Below, one piece after another: positions 5,524 to 14,778 of a stretch of 19,684 nucleotides of DNA. This stretch comes from Chersky-822 sp035509195 (GTDB lineage: Bacteria > Actinomycetota > Actinomycetes > Streptosporangiales > Streptosporangiaceae), in assembly GCA_035509195.1 (NCBI GenBank), contig DATJLT010000088.1:1-19684 (forward strand). The letters are read 5' to 3'. A program made the translations under genes and the position numbers. Within the stretch, counting starts at the first letter, position 1; each line of letters opens with the position of its first letter. The notes below the pieces were generated by a model that worked only from the letters and a program-made list of their open reading frames with translations, ran no database searches and had not been told where the DNA came from.

Positions 5524-7899
5524 TCAGGGCAGCTTGCTGACGTCAACTATCTGGACCTGGCCCGAGCCGTTGTCAGACACAAGCAGGTACCTGCCGCCAG
5601 GTACCACCCCGAACTCGCGCGGCATCTTCCCTGTCGGTACGTAACCGAGCAGCGAGGACTTCCCCGCCAGTGCGTTCGCCACATTGATCACAGCCAGGTT
5701 GTCTGAGGGCTGGGTCTTTTTGACATCGGTATCAGCCACGACAATCCTGCTCCCGCTCTTGACCAGCGTCAAACCTATCGGCGTCAGTCCGACCTGGACT
5801 CTTGCCATCAGAGCGTGACTCGGATTGGTGCGGAGCAGCGACGCGGAGAAGGCGAGCACCGAGTTGCTGCCGCGCGCGGTGATCCAGACGATCTTGCCGT
5901 CAGCCGAAGGGGCGATCCGCGACGGCTGGCAGCCGGCGTTCGCCCGCACGACGACCGAAGTGGCCGGATTCCTCTCGGCCTTCTGCACGTTGGCCACCGT
6001 GAGCTGGCCCTGCCTCGTGCCCGTGGGGTCGCCTGGCGCGTTGCTTGCGATGTAGAGCCAGTGGCCGTCCGGCGAGATCGCGATGCCGACAGGGTTGGCG
6101 CCTGTGCGGATCGAGCCGACGTAGTCCGATGAATTGAATCCCGAGGTAAGCGCCTGCTTCAGGTTGAAGATGGCGACCTGGTTGCGAGCCTTGATGCTGA
6201 CGAAAACGTACTTGTCCTGCTTGGATACCGCCACGTTGACGGCCTGCCCGTTGCCGGTAAGGCCGGGCACAGTGAGCGTGCCGACGCTGGCGCTACCTGC
6301 CCCGGCCTCTGCCATGGCGACGTTCTCGACGATGACGCCGTTCCCTGCGGCGATGACCAGGTACTTGCCGTCGTGCGTGATCGCAATGCCGGTCGCGGCA
6401 CCGCCGCCGTTGGTGATCATGTAAGCGAACTTGTGCGTCAGGCTCGGACCCGGGCCGATCGAGTAGACCTGCAACGTCGAGGCGGTCACCGCGAAAGCGA
6501 ACTTGCCGTCCGGGCTGAGCACCCCGAACGGATTCTCGCCGTTCGGGGTCGGGACCCGGCTGTTCGGCACCTTCAGCGTCTGGGCGGACGCCGTCGCCGA
6601 GGTGCAGCCAGGCAGGGTCAGGGAGCCGTTGCCGTCAGAGGAGCTGTGATGCAGCGCTAGATATCCCCCACCACCCGCCAGGATCAGGACAATCACGATG
6701 ATCGCCGCTATTCCTCCTGGAGCCCGCCACCAGGGGCGGCGCCCGCCCTGCTGATAGCCTCCGCCAGCTCCAGGCGGTGGTCCTGCGGGGTAACCGGGGC
6801 CTTCATGCCACTGACCCGCGTTCAGATCGGGTGAGGTATTACCCCGCCCGCCGCCGCTGCCGAACTGGGTCGGCGCTCCGGCCATGGCGCCGCCAGGCGT
6901 GACCGCCTCTGTGCCGGGGTGCCAGGGCTGACCGCCTGACGTGGGAGCCCCTGGCGCACTGCCAGATCCGACCACGCGCGTCGCCTGATGCGGATCAGGA
7001 ACCGATCCAGGACCAGAGTCGTAGGGCCGGAGACCGAACGAGTCACGGAGCGCCTCGGCGAATTCGGTGCAGCTCGTGTACCGGTCTGCAGGCGACTTGG
7101 CCAGCGCACGCGCGAACACGCCATCCACTGCCGCGGGCACGTCACCTCGGTGCCTGGAGATCGGCGGAGGCGGTTCGGACAGCTGAGCGTACATGATCGC
7201 CATCGCGTCGTCGCGCTGAAACGGCGGCCGCCCGGTGATCAGCTCGAACGCCGCACAGGCCAGCGCGTACTCGTCGGCACGGCCATCGACAGGCCGGCCT
7301 TCGATCTGCTCGGGAGCGATGTAGTCGAGCGTGCCGAGGAACGTGCCAGTGCCAGTAAGGCCCGTGGCCTGCAGCGAGCCCTTGCTCAGGCCGAAGTCAG
7401 AGAGGTAGACGTGATCGCGCCTGGCCAGGCTCGGCTGGGCGTCTAGCAGCATGTTCGCTGGCTTGACGTCCCTGTGCACCAGGCCGCGAGCGTGCGCCGC
7501 GTCAAGCGCCGACGCGACCTGCGAAATGACTTCGACCGCGCGGCCAGCAGGCAGCGGACCGAGATCCCGCACCATCGAGCGCACGTCGCCGCCGCGCACG
7601 TAGCGCATCGCGATGAACAGGACGCCGGAAGACTCGCCTGCTTCGAAGACCGGGATGATGTGCGGATCGTCGACCGCGGCGGCAGCTCGGGACTCCCTGA
7701 TGAACCGCTGCCTGAACGCCTCATCGGCGGCGAGAGCGGGCGCCAGGATCTTGAGCGCGACCGTGCGGTCAAGCCGCTCGTCGTGGGCGCGGAATACCAC
7801 GGCCATGCCGCCCTGGCCGATCTGCTCCTCAAGCAGATAGCCAGCGACACGGGAGCCAGGTCCGAACCCACCAGGCACTCCCGGATTGTCCTGCGTCAC
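5524..7899 (-). CDS. Receptor-type Ser/Thr protein kinase with YVTN beta-propeller ectodomain
   Basis: About 791 aa. The N-terminal Hanks-type kinase domain (about 20-285) is complete: GQGGMAVVF glycine loop, VALKIL lysine near 51, HRDVKPAN near 143-150, DFG near 169-171 and APEQIEG. A Gly/Pro-rich linker (about 290-395) leads to one membrane segment (GGIAAIIVIVLILAGGGGYLAL, about 396-417). The extracellular part, about 370 aa, has repeats of the YVTN/lactonase-like propeller kind, such as NPVGIAISPDGHWLYIASN and a late PREFGVVPGGRYLLVSDN. It is likely a membrane sensor kinase; its ligand is unknown. GTG 7899 has GGAGG 4 nt upstream, while TTG 7902 would be only 1 nt from it. It is paralogous to the kinase at 8139-10511. 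Confidence 0.9.
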   Translation of the reverse strand: MTQDNPGVPGGFGPGSRVAGYLLEEQIGQGGMAVVFRAHDERLDRTVALKILAPALAADEAFRQRFIRESRAAAAVDDPHIIPVFEAGESSGVLFIAMRYVRGGDVRSMVRDLGPLPAGRAVEVISQVASALDAAHARGLVHRDVKPANMLLDAQPSLARRDHVYLSDFGLSKGSLQATGLTGTGTFLGTLDYIAPEQIEGRPVDGRADEYALACAAFELITGRPPFQRDDAMAIMYAQLSEPPPPISRHRGDVPAAVDGVFARALAKSPADRYTSCTEFAEALRDSFGLRPYDSGPGSVPDPHQATRVVGSGSAPGAPTSGGQPWHPGTEAVTPGGAMAGAPTQFGSGGGRGNTSPDLNAGQWHEGPGYPAGPPPGAGGGYQQGGRRPWWRAPGGIAAIIVIVLILAGGGGYLALHHSSSDGNGSLTLPGCTSATASAQTLKVPNSRVPTPNGENPFGVLSPDGKFAFAVTASTLQVYSIGPGPSLTHKFAYMITNGGGAATGIAITHDGKYLVIAAGNGVIVENVAMAEAGAGSASVGTLTVPGLTGNGQAVNVAVSKQDKYVFVSIKARNQVAIFNLKQALTSGFNSSDYVGSIRTGANPVGIAISPDGHWLYIASNAPGDPTGTRQGQLTVANVQKAERNPATSVVVRANAGCQPSRIAPSADGKIVWITARGSNSVLAFSASLLRTNPSHALMARVQVGLTPIGLTLVKSGSRIVVADTDVKKTQPSDNLAVINVANALAGKSSLLGYVPTGKMPREFGVVPGGRYLLVSDNGSGQVQIVDVSKLP

Positions 7900-8138
7900 C
7901 AAGCCTCCAAGCGGTTACGGTCCGACCGGATTATGAACCACTGCCGCCATTTCCGTAGATTCTGCCAATTACCCGATTCCCGATAAGCCGGATCTGCGAG
8001 TCGGGCCCGGCGGAACCGAGGCCAAGTATCCGGTTTGACCGTCTCCGCCGCAACCTCGCAGTGACCTGACGGCTACTCGCCGATCAGCCTTCCACACTAG
8101 CCGCCCGCCGTTGTCCGCACAGCTAGCCAGGACCCAGT

Positions 8139-10511
8139 TCAGCCCAGATGCCACAGATAGGCATCGCCATTAGTGTCACCCGTCACCAGATATGCCCCGT
8201 TGGGGCTGAACCCGAGCGCGCCCACGCCGTCACTGCCATGGCCCGGATCGGCTAGCTGCGCGACCTGAGACGCACTGGCACCGTCCTCGCTGACCTTATA
8301 CAGGTAGCTGTAGCCGTTGTCATCGGCGAGCGCGAGGAGGTCTGAGCCGCCGAAGGAGGCCGCCCATACCGGGTCACCGCTGGCGGCCGACGGAACGCTC
8401 AGGGTGCTGTTCGCGTGGCTTGAGGTGTTCCACAGTTCGGCGTTGCCGTTCATGTCCCCCGCGGCGAGCACGCGACCGTCGTTGCTGAAGGCCAGCGCGG
8501 TAACAGCCGAACAGGTCTCGCTGGAATCGCAGCCGTTGGCGAGCGAGAAACTGGCTGGCTGGCTGCCCGTCGACAGGTTCCAGACGTAGACATTGCCCGA
8601 GTAGTCGCCGGTCGCCAGCATGCCGTCGCTGCCGAAAGCCGCCGACCAGACTCCCGCGCCCGCCGGGTCGAGCAGGCTGTTCTCCTCAGTGACGTGACGT
8701 CCCCCGTCGGTCACGCTCCAGATGTACGCATAGCCGTTCTCGTCACTGCTCACCAGTTCGGTGCCGGCCGCGTTGAACGCCACAGAGTCGACTTGCTCGC
8801 CATCAGGGTCATCGAAGGTCGTCAGAACCTGGCCGGTCTTGACATCCCGCATCGAAATCGACCCGTCGCTGTAGCCGATGGCGATTTCTGAGCCGTCCGG
8901 GCTGATCGCCGCGGCGAGTGCCTCGGCCGATCCGGAGAGCGCGGAACCAACCTGGTGACCATCGGGCGTGCTCCACACCCAGGTGTTGTCGTCCTTGTTG
9001 CTGGTCTCGAACAAGGTGCCGGCCGAGTTCCAGGTCACTGACGTCATCGACGAGGTCGGGTCGGCAGTTGCCGGGTCAGGGCTCAGCGTGCGGACGATGC
9101 TGTAGTCGTAGGAGCCAGGCGACCCCGATTTTTTCGAACCCGATGCCTTTGAGCCTGCGGACCCGCCTGACCCACCTGAACCGGTCGAGCCATGCTGCGA
9201 CGTCGTGTGCTTCGGCAACCTCAGGTAGAAAGCGCCTCCGACGAGGCCCGCGGCGATGAGCACGCTCAAGGCGATGAGCACCACGGCACCGGTCCTGGGG
9301 CGCCGCTTGGGCGCTGGCTGCGGGTAAGAGACAGGCGGATAGCCCGGCTGCTGAAAGCCAATCGGTTGCCGCAAATAACCAGCAAGCGGCGGCGTGTACC
9401 CGGCGGGCTGGTATCCAGCGGGCTGCTGGTACCCGGCTGGGAACTGGTACCCGGCAGGCCAGGGCTGGTCGGGTACGGGCTGGGGCTGCCTTGGCGTAAC
9501 TGCCTCGCCCGCGCCTGGCGACGAGTGATGTGGGGAAGAATTGCGCGGCGGCGGCACGACCATCTGAGTGACGGGATGCGGCCGCTGGTGGCCGGTGCCA
9601 CTTGTCCCGCCCACGCCGAGAGCACCGCGAAGCGCGGCGGCGAACTCGCGGCACGTCGGATACCTTTCCGACGGTTTCTTCGCCAGCGCCCTGGCAAAGA
9701 CCCCGTTGGTGACCATTGGCAGATCCGGCCTTTTATCAGTCAACGCCGGCGGCAGCTCAGAGACGTGCGCGTACAAGGCCGACATGGCCTCGGCCCGGTG
9801 GAATGGCGCCGCACCGGTCAGCATCTGGAACGCGGCGCACGCCAGCGAGTACTGGTCGGCCCGCCCGTCGACTGCTCTGCCCTCGATCTGCTCAGGCGCG
9901 CTGTAGTCCACGGTCCCGAGGAACATCCCCGTGTCGGTGAGGCCGGTGTTCTGCAAAGACCACTTGCTTAGCCCGAAGTCAGACAGGTAGACGTGGTCCT
10001 GCCGGTCACCAGCCTCGTCACCGGGATCCACGAGCATGTTGGCCGGCTTGACGTCGCGGTGCACCAGGCCGCGGGCGTGGGCGGCGTCAAGCGCCGAGGC
10101 GGCCTGCGACGTGATCTCGGCCGCTCGCCGCACAGAAAGCCGGCCATCGGCGTCGGCAAGTGAGAGAACATCGCCACCAGGCACGTAGCGCATCGCGATG
10201 AACAGCACGCCGTTCGCCTCGCCAGCCTCGAAGACCGGGATGATGTGCGGGTCGTCGACCGCAGCCGCTGCGCGCGATTCCCTGATGAAGCGTTGCCTGA
10301 ACGCCTCGTCAGCCGCTAAAGACGGCTCGAGAATCTTCAGCGCGACCGTGCGGTCAAGCCGCTCGTCGTAGGCACGGAACACGACGGCCATGCCCCCCTG
10401 GCCGATCTTTTCCTGTAGCAGGTAGCTAGCGATCCTGGCACCCGATGCGAATCCGCCCGGCCTGCCATGCTGCCCCGCCTGCCCGGGCTCCCCTGCCTGC
10501 TCGCTCACCAC
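8139..10511 (-). CDS. Receptor-type Ser/Thr protein kinase with WD40 beta-propeller ectodomain
   Basis: About 790 aa. The kinase domain (about 28-290) has GQGGMAVVF, VALKIL (Lys about 59), HRDVKPAN (151-158), DFG (178-180) and APEQIEG, all intact. A linker with repeated AGYQ/PAGY motifs (about 350-400) precedes one membrane segment (about 408-432) and a Gly/Ser-rich stalk. The C-terminal 320 aa contain seven blade-ending motifs (TWVWS, ISMRD, AYIWS, VYVWN, AELWN, SYLYK, AYLWH), enough for a complete seven-bladed WD40 propeller outside the cell. The catalytic half is closely similar to the next kinase (5524-7899), while the ectodomain is unrelated in blade type. Two GTG codons start the frame (10511 and 10508); the second has better spacing to a G-rich run. 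It is divergent from the FHA-ABC exporter gene. Confidence 0.9.
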   Translation of the reverse strand: MVSEQAGEPGQAGQHGRPGGFASGARIASYLLQEKIGQGGMAVVFRAYDERLDRTVALKILEPSLAADEAFRQRFIRESRAAAAVDDPHIIPVFEAGEANGVLFIAMRYVPGGDVLSLADADGRLSVRRAAEITSQAASALDAAHARGLVHRDVKPANMLVDPGDEAGDRQDHVYLSDFGLSKWSLQNTGLTDTGMFLGTVDYSAPEQIEGRAVDGRADQYSLACAAFQMLTGAAPFHRAEAMSALYAHVSELPPALTDKRPDLPMVTNGVFARALAKKPSERYPTCREFAAALRGALGVGGTSGTGHQRPHPVTQMVVPPPRNSSPHHSSPGAGEAVTPRQPQPVPDQPWPAGYQFPAGYQQPAGYQPAGYTPPLAGYLRQPIGFQQPGYPPVSYPQPAPKRRPRTGAVVLIALSVLIAAGLVGGAFYLRLPKHTTSQHGSTGSGGSGGSAGSKASGSKKSGSPGSYDYSIVRTLSPDPATADPTSSMTSVTWNSAGTLFETSNKDDNTWVWSTPDGHQVGSALSGSAEALAAAISPDGSEIAIGYSDGSISMRDVKTGQVLTTFDDPDGEQVDSVAFNAAGTELVSSDENGYAYIWSVTDGGRHVTEENSLLDPAGAGVWSAAFGSDGMLATGDYSGNVYVWNLSTGSQPASFSLANGCDSSETCSAVTALAFSNDGRVLAAGDMNGNAELWNTSSHANSTLSVPSAASGDPVWAASFGGSDLLALADDNGYSYLYKVSEDGASASQVAQLADPGHGSDGVGALGFSPNGAYLVTGDTNGDAYLWHLG

Positions 10512-10756
10512 TGCCCCCCAGCACTGGAAGTCCGAAATACCGCTATGTCTGTGTGCAAGATACCGGTTACTGACGACACCTCAAAGATGGCAGCAAATCC
10601 GCACCCGCAGCCATCGGATGTATCATGGTTTAGGGTGAGATACCTGGCTAAGACTCCCCCCGAGCGGGGAGCGAAGATCACTGGCTGGACACAGACTGCA
10701 GAAGAACGCCAAAAGCCCGATACATACGCCAGGTAAAACCGTTCTACAGTGTCTCC
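10512..10756. promoter_or_regulatory. Divergent control region between the WD40 kinase and FHA-ABC exporter genes
   Basis: This 245-bp space must hold promoters for both directions. TACAGT at 10745-10750 ends 6 nt before the exporter ATG at 10757, and no ribosome site is present there, so the exporter mRNA may be leaderless. No good -35 match is seen. A perfect CTCCCC/GGGGAG dyad (10654-10671, 6-nt loop) lies in the middle and could be an operator or hairpin. The kinase promoter could not be assigned. Confidence 0.45.
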
Positions 10757-13306
10757 ATGACGCCTCAGTTTGGTAACTCTCCAGGTCCGGCCCTGCTGGT
10801 CAGAACTCCGGACTCGGAGCGCTCGCTGGTGGCAGGCCGCAGTTATTACGTGGGCCGCGACCCGCAATCCGACATCGTGGTCAACGATTCGCGTGTCTCG
10901 TGGAAGCACGCGGTCCTGCGGACGGACGGCAGCACCTGGCTGCTTGAAGACGCTGGTTCGACCAACGGGACCTTCCAGGGCAGGGACCGTGTGCAGAAGA
11001 TGGTCATCGTGTCATCGGTCGCGGTGCGACTCGGTCACCCCGACGGCCCTTCACTGTCTTGCGTCGTATCGGCTCCCGCGGCCACGCCGCAGCCTTACGC
11101 CCAGCCCCAGCCCCAGCCCCAGCCCCAGCCCCAGCCTTACGCCCAGCCGCAGCCTTACGGGCAGCCGCAGCCTCAGCCGGTAACGCCCGGCGGCGTGCGA
11201 GATTACGGAGGCTCTCCGCCGCCGAACCCGGCCGTGCCAAGGCTCCGGGGCGACGACGGGGGTCGCGGCGGCTACGGTACGCCAAACGTGCAGCCGCCGC
11301 GTTTCAGCGTCGAGCGTCAGCCGAGCGCCGTTCTGCAGTTGCCCGCGACCCTGCTGAAGATCGGCCGGGCGGCCGATAACCAGGTCGTCGTCGCCGACCT
11401 GTCCGTTTCGAGATATCACGCCGAGTTGCGCAAGGATCCGCGCGGCGGCTACGTGATCGTGGACCTGGGCAGTCACAACGGCACGTTCGTCAACGGCCAG
11501 CGGGTCGGCTCGGCCCCGGTGACCGAGCGGGACATCATCGCGATCGGGCCGGCCACGCTCCGCCTGGTCGGCGACCAGCTACAGGAGTTCCTCGACACCG
11601 GCGACATCTCCTACATCGCCAACGACCTCACCGTGACCCTGCCGAGCGGCCGGGTGCTGCTCGACCACGTGACGTTCCCTCTCGGCGAGCGGTGCCTGAT
11701 GGGCGTCATCGGGCCGAGCGGCGCCGGCAAGTCAACCCTGCTCGGCGCGCTGACCGGCATCGCGCCGGCGAACCACGGGTCCGTGCTCTATGACGACCGC
11801 GACCTCTACATGAACTACGCGGAACTGCGGAGCCGCATCGGCCTCGTGCCGCAGGAGAACATCCTGCACACGCAGCTCAAGGCCAGGCAGGCGCTCAGCT
11901 ACGCGGCCGAGCTCAGGTTCCCGAGGGACACGAGCAAGGCCGAGCGCATGCACAGGATCGATGAGGTGCTTGAGGAACTAGCCCTCACCAGGCATGCGGA
12001 GACGAAGACCGCCGCCATGTCTGGCGGGCAGCAAAAGCGCGTGAACGTCGCGCTCGAACTGCTGACCAAGCCGTCGCTGCTGTTCCTGGACGAGCCGACC
12101 TCCGGGCTTGACCCCGGCCTCGACAAATCCGTCATGGAGCAGATGCAGCAACTCGCCCATGACGGGCGAACCGTGATCGTGGTCACGCACTCGGTGGCAA
12201 ACCTGAACCTGTGCGACCGGCTGCTCGTGCTCGTGCCAGGCGGGAAGATCGCGTTCTTCGGCTCGCCGCAGGACGGGCTGAAGCATTTCAACCAGCCAGG
12301 CTGGGCCGAGGTGTTCCAGACGTTCGAGGCCCAGCCAGACCGCGACTGGCAGGGCGAGTTCCGCAACTCGCCCTACTTCCAGCAGTACATCGTCGCGGAG
12401 ATGCAGGGCGCGGCTCAGGCGCACCAGCGCGGTCCGCGCCCGGTACCTGGACCGGCCCCGAAGACGTCCAACCAGGTCGCGCAGATGTCCACGCTGGTCA
12501 GGCGCTACATGTCGGTGCTCGCCTCGGACCGCGGCTTCCTAGTGCTCCTCGTCGGAGTCATCGTCGGGCTCGGTGCGATGGTCAGGCTGTTCCCGCTCAA
12601 GGGCGGCTTCACCTTGTCAGGGACGGCGCCGGGGCACCCCAACGCCAGCGCACAGTCGGTGCTGCTGATCTTGATCCTCGGCGCGTGTTTTGCCGGCGCG
12701 TTGAACTCGGTCCGAGAAATTGTCAAGGAAAGACCGATTTATTCCCGAGAACGGTCCGCCGGCCTGTCAGCCGGCGCCTACCTCGGCTCCAAGCTAATCG
12801 TGCTCGGCGTGATCAGCGCCTTCCAGGCCGTGCTGCTCGTGCTGGTCGGGCTGGCCGGCACCACGTTCCCGCCGAAGGGCGCGCTGCTGCCGATTCCGCT
12901 ACTCGAGGTCATGATCTCGGTCGCACTCGTCGGCGTCGCGTCGATGGCGATCGGCCTGCTGGTGTCCTCGGCTGTCAGCACGGCCGAGCGGGCCATGCCG
13001 CTGGTGTTCTTGCTTGTCATGGTCCAGGTGGTGACGACCGGCGGCATCTTCCCTGTGCACGGCAAGATCGGCATCGAGCAGATCGCCTGGTTCACGCCGT
13101 CGCGGTGGGGTTTCGCCGCGAACGCTGCCACGGTGAACCTGAACCACCTGCTGCTGAACACCGGCTCGAACGTGGACCCGGCCTGGAACCACACTGCCCA
13201 CGCCTGGCTCATCGACGTAGGCGCGATGGTGCTGCTGTTCTTGTTCTACTCGGGCATCACCTGGTGGCGGCTCAACAAGCTGGGCCCGCTCAAGCGCGGC
13301 GCCTGA
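10757..13306 (+). CDS. Double-FHA ABC exporter (Rv1747-like), fused ATPase and permease
   Basis: An 849-aa protein. FHA domain 1 (about 20-98) has GR 33-34, SWKH 48-51 and STNG 68-71. FHA domain 2 (about 185-275) has GR 203-204, SRYH 218-221 and SHNG 239-242; both keep the phosphothreonine-binding residues. A PQ-rich linker (about 110-142) separates them. The ABC ATPase (about 285-505) has Walker A GPSGAGKS 319-326, Q-loop Gln 366, signature MSGGQQ 421-426, Walker B LLFLDE 441-446 and H-loop His 478. Six membrane segments of the ABC-2 type fill about 590-840. This is the layout of mycobacterial Rv1747, an exporter phosphorylated by adjacent kinase PknF, so the divergent kinases here are its likely regulators. 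The substrate is unknown; a cell-envelope lipid or glycan is plausible. Confidence 0.92.
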   Translation: MTPQFGNSPGPALLVRTPDSERSLVAGRSYYVGRDPQSDIVVNDSRVSWKHAVLRTDGSTWLLEDAGSTNGTFQGRDRVQKMVIVSSVAVRLGHPDGPSLSCVVSAPAATPQPYAQPQPQPQPQPQPYAQPQPYGQPQPQPVTPGGVRDYGGSPPPNPAVPRLRGDDGGRGGYGTPNVQPPRFSVERQPSAVLQLPATLLKIGRAADNQVVVADLSVSRYHAELRKDPRGGYVIVDLGSHNGTFVNGQRVGSAPVTERDIIAIGPATLRLVGDQLQEFLDTGDISYIANDLTVTLPSGRVLLDHVTFPLGERCLMGVIGPSGAGKSTLLGALTGIAPANHGSVLYDDRDLYMNYAELRSRIGLVPQENILHTQLKARQALSYAAELRFPRDTSKAERMHRIDEVLEELALTRHAETKTAAMSGGQQKRVNVALELLTKPSLLFLDEPTSGLDPGLDKSVMEQMQQLAHDGRTVIVVTHSVANLNLCDRLLVLVPGGKIAFFGSPQDGLKHFNQPGWAEVFQTFEAQPDRDWQGEFRNSPYFQQYIVAEMQGAAQAHQRGPRPVPGPAPKTSNQVAQMSTLVRRYMSVLASDRGFLVLLVGVIVGLGAMVRLFPLKGGFTLSGTAPGHPNASAQSVLLILILGACFAGALNSVREIVKERPIYSRERSAGLSAGAYLGSKLIVLGVISAFQAVLLVLVGLAGTTFPPKGALLPIPLLEVMISVALVGVASMAIGLLVSSAVSTAERAMPLVFLLVMVQVVTTGGIFPVHGKIGIEQIAWFTPSRWGFAANAATVNLNHLLLNTGSNVDPAWNHTAHAWLIDVGAMVLLFLFYSGITWWRLNKLGPLKRGA
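11101..11136 (+). repeat. Six perfect copies of CCAGCC encoding a Pro-Gln linker
   Basis: Six uninterrupted CCAGCC hexamers, with related imperfect units on both sides (about 11090-11180), encode the PQ-rich linker between the FHA domains. Because the unit is 6 bp, gain or loss of copies changes linker length without shifting frame. Confidence 0.8.
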
Positions 13307-13326
13307 GCGGGCCCCGGCTGCTCAGG
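13302..13326. terminator. Bidirectional terminator-like dyad between convergent genes
   Basis: CCTGAGC (13302-13308) pairs with GCTCAGG (13320-13326) around an 11-nt G/C-rich loop. The dyad spans the 15-bp gap and contains both stop codons, of the exporter (TGA 13304-13306) and of the hydrolase (TGA, complement of 13322-13324). It has no T-tract. A shared terminator is inferred from symmetry and position. Confidence 0.5.
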
Positions 13327-14773
13327 GGTGAATCCTGAACCGCAGCAGATCAAACGGCCGGAGGTAGGGCTTCGGGTTGTACCTGGTGAACGCGGCGGCC
13401 ACGGGGACCACCGAGCCGTTGCTGACGTAGATGTTGTAGCTGGCGCCAAGTGCGGTGGCCGTGGCGTTCATGCGCGCCGGGCGCAGTGCCCGGTCGTCCC
13501 AAACGCCCGTCCGCAGGCGGTTGAGCAGGGCCGTCGCCGCGGCGATGGTCTCCGCAGGGGTGAACGCGCAGTGCCCGGCCCTGGCCACGAAGACCTGGCG
13601 AAGCAGCGCCGACCGGCCAGCGCGGGCTACGACGCTGGCATAGGCCCGCTCGTTCTCCGGCACCACGAGACCATCACCTGTGGTGTGCATCGAAAGCACG
13701 GGCACGTCGATCTTGCCGGTGAAGCTGATGTTCCTCGCCAGGTACCCGACCGCCGCAGGGTCGGCCTTGACCGGCGAGGCGTTCTGCAGCGTGCGGAGGT
13801 CGGCGGAGAGCTTCAGGCCGGCCGCCTTGTAGAGCGCCCGGACCTCCGCCTGGTCGGCCGAACGGCGAAGCTGGCTGGCGAAGTCGACGCCGGCGGTCCA
13901 GGACGGGTTACCTCCCGCAACGGACTCGAGTTGGGCGCGGAAGTCGAAGATGAACGGGAAGTCCACCTCTGACTCCCACAGGTACTGGTTCGCTTCCTGG
14001 CCGGCGTAGTCGTCGCTGGCCGGCTCGGGCGACAGCGGAGTGAACCAGCCAGGGATGTCGGCGAGCGCCGCCACAAGCGCGATCCTGGCTTGGCCCTGCG
14101 GTGTGCTTTGCGCCGTGGTCAGCGCCGTCTCGGCTCCCTGGAGGTTGGACGCCGGGCTGAGGATGTTCACGACGCTTACCGATGAGTCGATGAGCTGCTG
14201 GAACGCGAACGCTCCGTCCAGCGCGGTGTTCCAGGTGGCGACGCCGCCAGACAAGACACCGCACATCGGCAGCGCCGCGCTGAAGGCGTGCGGATATTGC
14301 TGTATCAGGCCGGCGGTGATGATGCCGCCCAGGGAATGGCCCCAGGCGATCGTGGTCCTTGGCCTCCCGACCAGCCTGTAGAACGTGCGCAGCGTGGCGA
14401 ACTGGTCGGGCAGGGCGGAGGCGATCGACCAGCCAGTCGTCGCGTAAGAGGAACCCGCCAGCGCGTACCCGTGAGTGAGCAGCCAGCCGCCGGTCACCGG
14501 ATCCCCGACATCGTCGGCCGGGTTGGCCGCCCCTGGAGCGACGTAACCGTGGCTGTAGAGGAACAGGGTTCTGTTCCAGTTGGCGGGCACCTCGATGAGA
14601 TACGTCGCGCCGTCGGCGAACGTGCCGCACAAGACTTCGTCCCCGGCGACGATCGGGCTCGGGCAGGTTGGCGATGGCGTGGCCTGCGCCGGGCCAGCGG
14701 AAGCGGCAACCCCGGCTATCAGCGCACATGAACCGAGCGCTGCCAGCAGTCTTCTGGAAAAGAAATTCGACAT
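13322..14773 (-). CDS. Secreted alpha/beta hydrolase
   Basis: A 483-aa protein. A Sec signal peptide (MSNFFSRRLLAALG... to AQA, cleavage near residue 31) directs export. The alpha/beta hydrolase fold carries the nucleophile elbow GHSLGG (145-150, Ser 147). Asp 367 in TTGDGLVVP and His 401 in ARAGHCAF complete a plausible catalytic triad; an HGY segment at 75-77 may form the oxyanion region. Substrate cannot be told; esterase, lipase or peptidase activity is possible. Length exceeds a minimal hydrolase because of an insert (about 185-330) likely to form a lid. It follows the amino-acid transporter ATPase gene by 30 nt, but a good -10 box sits 5 nt before its ATG and there is no ribosome site, so it may have its own leaderless transcript. 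Confidence 0.82.
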   Translation of the reverse strand: MSNFFSRRLLAALGSCALIAGVAASAGPAQATPSPTCPSPIVAGDEVLCGTFADGATYLIEVPANWNRTLFLYSHGYVAPGAANPADDVGDPVTGGWLLTHGYALAGSSYATTGWSIASALPDQFATLRTFYRLVGRPRTTIAWGHSLGGIITAGLIQQYPHAFSAALPMCGVLSGGVATWNTALDGAFAFQQLIDSSVSVVNILSPASNLQGAETALTTAQSTPQGQARIALVAALADIPGWFTPLSPEPASDDYAGQEANQYLWESEVDFPFIFDFRAQLESVAGGNPSWTAGVDFASQLRRSADQAEVRALYKAAGLKLSADLRTLQNASPVKADPAAVGYLARNISFTGKIDVPVLSMHTTGDGLVVPENERAYASVVARAGRSALLRQVFVARAGHCAFTPAETIAAATALLNRLRTGVWDDRALRPARMNATATALGASYNIYVSNGSVVPVAAAFTRYNPKPYLRPFDLLRFRIHP

Positions 14774-14778
14774 GAAGG

